64,000 bases of DNA from NCBI GenBank assembly GCA_911728455.2, contig OU452228.1:16196104-16260103 (forward strand), written 5' to 3'. The position numbers and the translations under genes are program-made. The notes under the pieces are model-generated. The model was not told where the DNA came from, searched no databases, and saw only the letters and a list, made by a program, of their open reading frames with translations. The DNA is from Marthasterias glacialis (taxonomy: Eukaryota > Echinodermata > Asteroidea > Forcipulatida > Asteriidae). Shown here piece after piece: positions 53,955-64,000 of the stretch (positions are counted from its first letter, which is position 1; each line of letters starts with the position of its first letter).

Positions 53955-56507
53955 TAATACTTCTTCTTCTTCTCCATGGCGATTGTCCACTTTCAAATGC
54001 ACACTTCCGAAGGTCATATAACCTTGAAAATTCATACATAGGTAGTATATGGCAAGGAGACGAAACTGTTTTTGTGACGTCATGGTGACGTCATCAGGTG
54101 TCGAATAACATTAAATCAAAGTTTATTATTTCAAAAAATCATAACTCCTGAAGTACACAATGGATTTTTACAATCTATACATCATCGGAAAGGTCTTTAA
54201 AAAATAATTAAATGTCTTACAGAAATGACCCCAATTTAACCTTGTCTTCCGGTTCAAACCGGAAGTTGAAGCAAAAATGCTTAAAAAGTCACAATTTAAG
54301 CTGTGGAGTCAATATGAAACAGAATTTGGACATAGTTTCAGTGTACGAAATAAAATGTAGTTTATGGCCTTTGAAAATATTACATTGATGACGTCATCAA
54401 ATGTTACAGTTTGTTACGACGACGAGTTTAATTTTTTTTATTTCAAGTTTTTTTTGAGCAAACTACATGTTGAATTTTTTTGGTAATAGATAACGACTAT
54501 AAAAGCCTAATTGTGAAATTTGAACAAAATTGGCCGTTGCATAACGAAGTTATATTAGGGTGAAAAGTGCCGTTTTTAGCGCGATCGCCGATAGAGTCTG
54601 TACAGTTACCTTACTGTATTGCACCTCGTGCGTGTGCACTCCAGGCTTTTACTGCATGCCGTGTATATACATACACGCAACAAGTCAGGTCTTGTCACAG
54701 TTCATCGAACTTTGCGGTGTGTTGTTAAGTTCTGCGGGTGTGGGCATGTTTGACCATATGCTCCGAGGACATTTTACAATAGGGACAATAGGTCCTCACT
54801 AGTCAGTTCTTTGTTTTCATGGGTCCTCGGACGACATTTGTGTACAAAACCAATGGAGATTGCTTCAGTACAGGAACAGTAGAATTAACAATAGAAGTCC
54901 TCGGACATAATGGTGATTCACGACTGTGTGTGTGTGTGTGTGTAATAATGGCAACGCAAAGAAAAACATGTAAGTCATGCCAAGTTCAGTGTGGAAATGT
55001 TTCCCTTTATGTCATTCTGGTGGCTTAATTGTGACAGGGAGAGGAAGAGGAGGCTTTACTGAGACGATCACATGCTCACGTGAGTTGTTTGAAGTATAAT
55101 GGTGGAGAAAATGCAATTGACAAAATGATCGTCTTTCGTTCTATATATACCGATTACGTACGTGCTTACATACGAGAGTCACAAGTGTGCAACAGCGGGG
55201 CCAGAGGCACTTTACCCCCGCGAGAGTTGTTGTCGGGATACGCTGAGTAAAACTGTTTAAAAGTAAAGTTTAACAGTAAAGTCATCGCCTTTCAAAATGT
55301 CCGTGTATTTCTTTAGCCGTGCACACTTGTGTTTATGATGTTTTTCAAAGTGGCGTAGTTTTTATAAAACTTGGGAACTTTTTAATACAGATAATGAGCT
55401 CGGAATTTGAATCTGTCAAATGTCAGATTGACTGTACAGTACACCAGTGGTCGTGATGTTACAAAATAAGACCGTTAATTTGATATAGCGCCACCAACGT
55501 TCACTAGCGATACACACTTTGTTTTATTGACACCGCATAGATGCCGAACAAAACGGGTGGCAGCAAGGGTTAATGTTTTGATAAAAGGCAATATGAATAC
55601 TATTTTGAACAGACAACCTGGCGGCAGCCAATTGCACTGCGTGGAAAAGGAACACTTTGGAAAGCACGAAAACATTGTTTTTCCTGGCAGTTAAAACCAA
55701 AAAGGTAACTTATTTTTCCTCCAGGAGTCGAGTTACAATAAATGTATGCGGTTCTTTATAATTCTTAGTGACCTGAGTTGACCTCGCTTCCTGCCCAAAC
55801 CGGAAGTCCCCATGAAATACATATGATAAAGCTCTTTTTAATTATTTTCATATTCATATTTAAAGGTTTTATTTGATTTCACTTTCAATATATCAAACAA
55901 AATCAAAACCATGGGTTATACGGTGTCCCATAGAGACCATAATGTTGCTTTAAATGTTAATTCCTCCAAAATTTTCTTCAAATAAAAAACTCAAAATTGA
56001 AATTAAACTGAACCTTGAAACTGTGCATATACTTGAACCTCAATATGAAGACGCGAAATAAAACGATGACGTCATGATGACGTCATCAGATGTTGAGTTA
56101 CAATAAATCAAAGTTTATTAATTAAATCAGAACTCCTGAAGTGAACAATTTAAATGTCTCAAAGAAATGACCCCAATTTGACCTTGTATTGCGGTTCAAA
56201 CCGGAAGTTGAAGGAAAGAATTGTTATAAAGCCATTTTTTTAGTTCTTTGGTCAGTATAAAACGAGCTTTGGACAGTGGTTTCAGTGTGTGAGTAGGTAA
56301 AGGACTCTGCGTTTTCAAGTTTAAAACTGATGACATCATTACATTAAACAGCCTCCTCAGGTAACAAGTTTGAAATCAATGGTGCTACAACACTAATTGT
56401 AACGGCTTTTTTTACATTGTTGTGTGTATTAACTCATCGATGTTTAGAAGCAATTCGTTATTCCCGAACACCTAGTTTTTGTGATGTCACAAAAACTGAA
56501 TGTCTAG
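53955..56507 (+). mobile_element. Helitron2/HINE-like unit 3 (5' truncated)
   Basis: It starts at the CTTCTTCTTCTTC tract, lacking the TAGGTGTTCGG end. It repeats most of unit 1's interior (GCGATCGCCGATAGAGTCTG at 54580, matching 51900; ATAGCGCC block at 55480, matching 52120) and ends with CCGAACACCTA, the hairpin and CTAG at 56504. Confidence 0.6.
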
Positions 56508-56962
56508 TTTACTTTATTGTTTACAGGCATTTCTAAACAAGACGGCACGGGTGCAAAACGAGACCAAACTATAAATGGAACAATTTTTTTCTTCTTTTTT
56601 TGGGGGGCGGGGGGGGGGGGGGTCAAGGGTGTGGAAAACTAGGTGCCATATGGACGCTGTTCTGCCTAATTAATCTTTGGCAATTGGCGTTTTGTGAGTT
56701 ATGTGCGGGAAATTTGAAACTAATTCCGGTGCAACACAAAATGTTACAGGGCGGAAGTAAATGATAGGTCTTTTGTCTTCGGTATTGCCTTCTGTAGTTA
56801 ACCATCCCACGACTGTTTGATATTTTTCATTTGATTGTTTTGCATGTTATTATTAAAAGTGTTGCCCAATTTTGATATGGATTACATACTAGTAAAGTAT
56901 AAAAGTTTTGTGCTTTTTAATATTGTTTTTAAATCATGAGTTACTAAAATACACTTGCCCAT

Positions 56963-57135
56963 ACGCTTTTGTCGTGGCCCTTTTGCTTTTGCCGTGGCGC
57001 TTTTGCTTTTGCCGTGGCGCTTTTGCTTTCGCCGTGGCCCTTTTGCTTTTGCCGTGGCGCTTTTGCTTTTGCCGTGACGCTTTTGCTTTCGCCGTGGCCC
57101 TTTTGCTTTTGCCGTGACAGTTGTAGGCCACCGTA
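56963..57135 (-). repeat. 20-bp tandem array, right arm (7-8 units, inverted)
   Basis: GCCGTGGCCCTTTTGCTTTT units followed by GCCGTGACAGTTGTAGGCCA and CCGTA: the reverse complement of the left arm and its flank. It directly abuts the start of duplication copy B. Confidence 0.9.
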
Positions 57136-58859
57136 GATACCAAATGTCCTGAGAGTTAGTCTTTCAAATAATTTCGATAACGAAATTTTCATACAACTAT
57201 TTTTTTTTTACTTTGTTAAAAAAAATCTACGGACTGATACCAAATGTCCTGAGCGTTAGTCTTTCAAATAATTTCGATAACGAAGTTTCCATTCAACTAA
57301 TACATTTAAAATAAAATAAACAATAACAAAATAATAATAGTTGTAAAATAAAATAAAATAAAAAACAGGACATAGTGAAAATGCCCCCCCCCCAATTTTT
57401 TTTTTCACTCGGATTTCCAAATATATTTTTTTTTGATTTTTTGTATGTTGGAATTAATGTAAATCTTTGGAAACTTAATGACCCTACCATCTCGATCTCT
57501 GGTTGTGATTTTTTATGAACTTTTTTTTTTTTTGGTGTTTGTAGAAGGAATGCTGTAAATTACGTATTTTATTGATACTAACTATAATGTCTAAATTAGG
57601 CTAAAAATAGTCCTGAAAACTAACAGTACTACAAAATAAAGGTTTTTTTCGTAAGTTGTGCATCCGAACATTTATCTTAATAAAGACATGATCAGTGTAA
57701 AGCGAAACGGAACGGAACCCCAATAAAAATCCTAATTAGGATATGTACAGTGGCGTCACCAGACATTTTTATTCAGGTGTGTAGTTGTGCCAAGTTATTA
57801 ACACTGGTTCAAATATGGCGAAGTGAAAGAACGTTTGATCTCGCTCCACCCTCAGTGCAAAGAACCTCATTTTTGTGGACGTTGCAATGGGGGAAAACGA
57901 TGTCTTCTAGGGGTCACCAGAGGTCAGATTCAAAGTGCCTTCATATCCCCAAAAATAGTGTTATGTATAATGTGAGAAGTTTCATTTTTTAGTCCCAAAG
58001 TGCATAACATTGTAAGCTTATCCGCTGCACTAGAAGGGGGACGCAACGATTTGTTTGTATATATAATATTAAATGCAATTCGCCAGTTCCAAAGGACACT
58101 CGAGGTGTGGGTTACCTTTTGAGTGGATATTTTAGCGCACGGCAGAAATGAGTAACTGTCGATACACAAAATTAATTTGCTTCAACTGAACTGTATTTAT
58201 GTTGAAGAACGAGTAACTGCATAGTACAACAGTGTAACTGTAGATTACATGTACATCGTAGTGTAGGATAGATCAAAATGAATTGAATGAATGAATGCAG
58301 ACTATTTATAAGAATGATTAACCCTGTTCAAGTGTAAATAGGAACAATAAGTCAGTCAATAGTTTATATAAAAACACAAGAAAGAGACTAAGTTTCTTGG
58401 AAGTTTCTTGGAAGAAACTGACCTTCAAGTAACATAACACACCTGTTGTGTGTAGGTGGTTAACTTGGAAGTAAGGAACTGTGTGGGTGATCAGATGACC
58501 ATGAGGTAGTGACTGTGTGTAATGGTAAAAAAAACATTTACGTGGAAACAATAGGAGTAATTCTCTAGGTGAAAGTGCAAGTAGGACAAAATTGGAATAT
58601 GATGATAAAAACTTTAAAGCATGGTAATTATTGAGTATAAAGAAAATTGAAAATAAGTAATATGACAAACATGAAACAATTCTGTGTCCATAACTTTTCA
58701 TTGTTTTGGAACGCTACAATTTAAACCTGCCCCAATGCGCAGAAACAAGGCATGGAGAGGTATAAACGCAAGTCTCCACAGCATAGCTAAGAACAGGGAG
58801 GAGTAAATGAATCCGTTGCAAGGCAAAAACATAACTGCCTCTCCCCGCCCTATTTATAG

Positions 58860-58950
58860 TTAAGTGTCTTGCTCAAGGACACAGGTGTCGTGACCGGGAT
58901 TCGAACCCACATCCTGACGACTTAAAACCACCAGAACTTGAGTCCGATGC
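58860..58950 (-). mobile_element. tRNA-derived SINE, reverse orientation (copy B)
   Basis: Duplicate of 39425-39525, with the same GTGACCGGGATTCGAACCCA and CCAGAACTTGAG. Confidence 0.75.
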
Positions 58951-61418
58951 ATTTTAAACATTATTACATTTTACATTTTAAACGTCAAAATTTGTAGTCG
59001 GTAAATGATAAACCCTAAATGGGTAGAATCGAAACATCAATAAGGCACTTAAAGGGAAAGGTATGTACGTCATTGTTTCAGAAGAGTGCCTAGATCACAT
59101 CTCCTTGTTTCAAATAAACACACTACACAACAAAGGAGCGATTTTGTATTGAAGCATTTATTTTATGTGTGCATTTTCTCTATGTCATTTGGTGGGCGGC
59201 AAGAGGGTTCTGAGCGGCCACCCCCTCCTCTGATAACGCCTGGTGTCAAGACATAGTCGGGCACTATGTCGGACATAATGAATCGGACGTAATAGTTTTA
59301 TATAATGGCTTGTCGGACACAGTTGTTTGTCGCACACAATGTGTCGGACATGGTCGGACATAGGTCCGTAACAAACATAATCATGTTTGTTGAATGTCTT
59401 CATAGTGAACTGTTCTTCAAAATGGCGGTTTACATCGCGATGTGATACGAGAAACCTTTCCCCAAATATACCAAACATATGTTGAGTGCATGCCCTTAAA
59501 TTTGTTTAGAGACAGTGAAGGGATTTGTTTGCGGGTCATCCGGACACGATGACAGATGGCCAGGCAATTTCAGATTTAATCAGATGGTCGCTTTCACAAG
59601 ATGACCACCTCCTCACCTTCTAGTGGACATTTTGTTTTCGCTCAGTCTTGACAGACATTCAACACCTGTGATTTCATGAGATAATAATAAACCGCCAAGA
59701 AGACAAAAACCTGAAAAAGTGTTTGTGTATTTATTTGGGATTGGTAATTTTGAGTGGCGGCCATCTTCATCGTTGCTATGGCATTTTCTTGGTTGATTTT
59801 TATATGATGGGGATTTACACGACGTGGAAAATAAACACCAAGTTTGGCAGTAGGAATTTTAGCCTTTTGTTCAAACGAATGACTAGAACCTGCGTTAAGA
59901 TTCATTAACTTGACCACGTATCTACCCAAGGTAGTGGGCTTATTTAGCGTTTGTATGGCAGGATGAGTGTTGTCGCTAATATTTGACCCTAAACCACCGG
60001 CAGTGAACTTGGACCAACAGAGCAAGGTGCAGATTCAACTAGGCCCAAAAATCACGGAGCACGCTAGCCATGAACTGTGGTCAACAGGCAATGTGGTTGT
60101 CAAAGTTTGAGGTTCCAGTGAAAACCCTAGAGAATGGGTTCACACAAAGTTCATACTGGAGGCTAACGGGATTGACCTGACAAAACCATTATGGCAATAA
60201 TTATTATGATTCCAGTAATCAGATGTTACCATTGACAGTGCTCAGTTGCCACTCCTCGGACCCGACCCCCTAAAGGTCAGGGTGACGTTATTTCTCCCAA
60301 GACATAATCTAAGACACAGATGTTTAGAAAGAAACTTAAGTCATAATTATGGTTCTGCACTAGAGTTACAACTCCCCCCCACTTGCCCCGCCCTTTTCTG
60401 GATTACCGAAAAGCTACCACTTTGATTTGCCAATAAAGGTGAGTTCACTTTCAGTGTCATTAGAGATTGCTTCAAGGGATTGTTGTCTGTTCTTATGAAA
60501 TTGTTCAAAATCATTAAATGTCTATACAGTATTTGTAAAGCTGATCGTGTTCTAACTTTGAAACGTGCCCTCCGGAAAGGACCTGATTGCAAGCAAGGAC
60601 CATGTCAAGTCGGATGCCACAGACGATAATGTATTAAATGGCGTTTCAATGTCACTGAACATACGGTGTCCGTGCGGGTGGTGTCTCGTCATGGCTGACT
60701 TATCATTATGGAAAACTTGTGTGCATTTTTTGGAAGGGACATCCACCACGCACCGTTCAACACGGGAAATGGAAGGTCCAATGATGCAAACTCTGCAAAC
60801 TTTCCTTCATAAATAAAAAAAAAAAAAAGTGTATGTGTGGTTTTTACCGTCTCGCTCGGCATTTGAAAGCTTCATTCTTACTCTCCAGAAAAGGTATTGG
60901 AAACAAAACAAAACACAGCCGGGAACATACGGCTTTTTAAAAATACAAAACAGAGACAAAAATGTAAACATGAGCATTTCCTATGGAGGTCAACACAAAT
61001 TTGACCACGTTTTCAGTGGGTTCACCCTTGTAAAGAGTGGCGCCCTCCGCTCAGAACCCTTGCCCCCACCTCTCTCCCCCCATATAAAAATCACAGAGAT
61101 TTTGTTTTAACAAACTGATATAAATCGTTAAACACTGCATCAAATCATTCCCTTTACAGTAAAAACTGTCAGTCTGTGAACTTACCCAGTAATAACAAAT
61201 GGACAGAAATGCGCGCGCGATAGTAATTGCGAGCACCTTCAAGTTGAGGTTTTGCGGTTACAGAAAGTGTGGGGTCGCTCAGGAAGTCGAGAAGAGCGAG
61301 TGGTCTAACCATAGAGCTCTATGGTCTAACTAAGCGCAGACCATTATCTCGTTTGAACAAACACATCAACCGGCGTGCAGTGCATGTTCCCTTATCTCAT
61401 CTCTTGGAATCGGAAAAG

Positions 61419-61844
61419 ATGACACGTAGTTTACTACCCTGCTCACTGTTTCTTGTCCAAAAGAGGAGACGTTTTTGTCTTCTGCTCACCTGTCTCTGTG
61501 GATTCCTTCTCGGATTATATGTATCAGTGGGATACTCGGTGGGCAGTGACGGGCACTTTTTCAGGATAATGCCCGCGTTTTTTCCCTCCCAGACGGACGC
61601 TTGCAGGCATCCGGATCTAGTACACAAAAATGACAGCGGTGTTGCGCTTTCAGGGAACGAAAATGCTATCCCTAGACGAGTTGGTGTAAAGAAGAGAAGA
61701 ATGTCTGGCCGTAGAGGATCGAATGATACGAAGGTTTTGCGAGGTATGGTCAACAGACTAGTGTATCCAACCGTAGGTAATCATCAAATTCGCCGATCTC
61801 TTTTGAAACATCTTGAAAATTGCTCAAGGAACTCGACTGGAGAG
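61419..61844 (+). CDS. Duplicate of 3-O-sulfotransferase exon 1 (orphan or next paralogue)
   Basis: It encodes the same membrane anchor and stem as 44831-45250 (MTRSLLPCSLFLVQKRRRFC ... CSRNSTGE), open for 142 codons with two extra codons after YSV and about nine substitutions, and keeps the GTAACT donor. No exon 2-4 homologue follows before 64000, and the upstream gene's exons lie on the wrong side for splicing. It is either the first exon of a tandem paralogue continuing past the window or a stranded duplicate. Confidence 0.6.
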
Positions 61845-61921
61845 GTAACTTATCCAAATTTTTGCGGCTTTCAGTTATTGGTATAATGTCTCTTTTAAAA
61901 TGAACCCTTTCGTTATTTAAA

Positions 61922-64000
61922 GGAGCACACCGGCTTCGTTGGGCTATTTGGGCTACAAAATAGGCTAACATATGACTTCAAAGGTCTTTCAGGAATGGAG
62001 AAGAACGGTTCCTAAAAGAAACCATCAAATTTTGCCGTTTTCGAGCATTTTTCAAAAAACGATTTATCCGAACCAAAAAAGTGGTTCGGATAAATCACGT
62101 GATCTTCGGAGTTAGTTTTACTTCCAGCCGTATATAAGTAAATTACTGAACCAAATTTAAATCTTTTTTTTTACAACTGATCGTGAGTATTTGACAAAAA
62201 AGACTTATGTATTCAGATTATTGATACAATTTGTAAATAATGATGAAAAATCGAACGTAATATTCGCATTCAGAGAGTCCGTGCAACCGAAGCGTGTCTT
62301 ACGGTGCACACCAGCGTGGGAGCTAGCGGAACGTAAACCTTGGGGCATATCCCGTACAGCCGGTGCCGTGTCTCGTGGGGCCAGAGAGACAAACCCCGGG
62401 GCATGAACTCCCCAGCTTGCCGGTCGGTCTAGCCGTAAGCGTGGGAGCTTGTCGGAGGGGTAGGGAGCCAGACTAACAATTACGTTTTTTACGAGGGTTT
62501 AGTCTGTACCCCTAGCTATTATCCCCTAACTATTGCAAAGTGTTGCCTGCGCTACGCACACGCGGGACGACGATGGGGAATGTTTATCCCATACAGCTGA
62601 TCTATCTACTTCTATGGTAGCTGCATAATGTCCACTCCCCTCAATCGCCACAACAAAAAACCGGTGGCGGTGGCCGCGGCCGGCCAGTGAAGTCATCGCC
62701 CGAAAAACGGGAGAATGCCTTCGCTAAAGCTGCCAGGATTGACAATCCGTTTGCAGCGAAACCGGGAGGCTCGCTTGGCACATGACTGTTATTGGCCAAG
62801 CCAATGTGAAAAGATGGTCCAAGATTAGGGAAACTATACCATTAGTTTTTAGACTGCAGCAGGCTGGTCACGATGAGAACATGAAGGATGTGATCTTTGC
62901 CATAATTTTGATGGACAGGTTTGTGTCATAGAACTGCATTGTGAATATGCCTGCGTATATTTAAATTCATGAAGACTCACATTTTGACAATATTTATGGT
63001 CCATCATGTCCGTGATGTCCACATTATGCCAAGCTTATTCTCTCCCTTTCTACATTTGAACACGACCTGACAACACAGATCAGTCGTGGACCCAACTGGC
63101 ATTCGTCCAAGTAATTTTTTACAACATAGGGCCCTACAACATAGCTGAAATATAGTTCAAAACGCAAAATAAGACTTAACTTAGACAAACTAGGACTCAA
63201 GTACCGCTATAAGCTGGAGGTGCGGCAGACATTCATTTCAAAAACCAGTGAAAGAACTAATCTACAACCGCGCGGACTACCAGGCCATTACTTCAGTTCT
63301 ACCTCGGTTCTAGGTCCCATCCCATTACTGAAATAATCATGTCCATTTCTCAAATCCAACCCAGTCACACATTGGGTTATATTAACAAAGGATTTCGAAA
63401 CAACGTCATTGGTGCGGCCTTTAGTCTGGCGTTTTGAATCCGCAAAGTATTATTGATGATTTACAAGCATAGATCCAGTAATAATAGATGATTGTGTATT
63501 TATTGGGGCGGGGTGTGGCGGTGTTTAATACGAATGCTCACATTTTACAGTGACTGTAAAATTGTTACCGTCTTAAATTCTGTCAAAAATCAAGAAGTCA
63601 GCATTCAAAGACTCCACAGCAATCGTCAATTTTTGATCTGATCTGCTTAATGTCGACATTCCTTTTTGTTTCTTTTCTAACACAGTAATGTAAACAAAAC
63701 TTGTGTTTGATTGACACTGTTTCCCAAGTTCAATCAGACCAGGTATCACTTTATTATCAATAAAACAGTTTGATACGAAAGGAAAACAATAAGCTTAGTA
63801 GACTTTTGACAAATATCTGGTTACTTATACTTTACTTTTTTTTAGGGATGAGTGAGTCCGCGGTCTCTCTGTGAGCGGACTCCCAAGGTTTTAGGGTTAC
63901 CACTCAATGTTTGTCATCCCCAAACAGCCTACCGTACCCAACCGTGGGTCAAGGAGCTTCCTGGCGCTCTAAAAACCAGGACATTGTCATTACCGTTATT
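61922..64000. other. Right-end region without assigned gene
   Basis: It is not part of the duplication. It holds a TATATAAG word (62132), a GC-richer patch (62270-62480) and a short open stretch at 62606-62791 (plus strand) reading SPQQKTGGGGRGRPVKSSPE then KRENAFAKAARIDNPFAAKP to a stop. That stretch looks compositionally like protein but has no ATG and no family I recognise; it could be an exon or transposon remnant. The rest shows no coding signal. Confidence 0.4.
62057..62095. repeat. Hairpin with 14-bp arms
   Basis: ATTTATCCGAACCA and TGGTTCGGATAAAT surround an AAAAAAG loop, about 50 bases before a GTATATAAG word. Confidence 0.75.

Larger units (their letters stand above)
57136..61921. 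repeat. Segmental duplication, copy B
   Basis: It begins GATACCAAATGTCCTGAGAG, equivalent to 37681, and follows copy A with a few percent differences to CCCTTTCGTTATTTAA at 61921. It lacks both copy A insertions. Confidence 0.92.

Overview
This window is animal nuclear DNA: coding sequence is split into short exons with GT...AG introns, and the rest is AT-rich and packed with SINEs, MITEs, minisatellites and long homopolymers. The families present (a CKAP2-type spindle protein, a ClC-3/4/5 chloride/proton exchanger, a 3-O-sulfotransferase, a THAP protein) together with tRNA-derived SINEs and abundant TACATGTA-type words suggest an invertebrate deuterostome, most likely an echinoderm. The organism is inferred, not proven.

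Layout. (1) 99-7067, minus strand: a CKAP2/CKAP2L-like mitotic microtubule protein in at least eight exons. The N-terminal exon and most of the conserved C-terminal domain can be joined in phase; one small exon near the 3' end is missing or only tentative. (2) 9468-10884, minus: a small two-exon gene with a THAP zinc-finger domain. The splice phase is clean, but an in-frame TGA lies three codons before the first donor. (3) 15243-36657, plus: a complete 19-exon gene for an 834-residue ClC-3/4/5-type 2Cl-/H+ exchanger. Every junction was phase-checked, and the first exon (71 coding bases) was found by phase matching. (4) 44831-50103, plus: a four-exon heparan sulfate 3-O-sulfotransferase-like gene (439 residues). 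(5) 57136-61921: a second copy of the region 37681-45324. It carries an intact duplicate of the sulfotransferase first exon (61419-61844) but no downstream exons inside the window.

Mobile DNA. Between the sulfotransferase gene and the duplicate lies a compound repeat block (50450-57135). Its two ends are 20-bp tandem arrays in opposite orientation, and inside are three head-to-tail units with Helitron2/HINE-like ends. Comparing the two copies of the segmental duplication gives natural empty sites. One insertion of 1,134 bp has a 9-bp target duplication just upstream of the sulfotransferase start codon. A second insertion of 533 bp has a possible excision footprint in the other copy. The ClC introns hold many hairpin MITEs, a repeat family shared by three introns (one copy split by a SINE) and several minisatellites.

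The genes are functionally unrelated neighbours: spindle assembly, DNA-binding THAP protein, endosomal ion exchange and Golgi glycan sulfation. No operon-like logic is expected or seen. Nothing here amounts to a new biochemical system; the most unusual structure is the 50.4-57.1 kb compound element and the duplication that abuts it.
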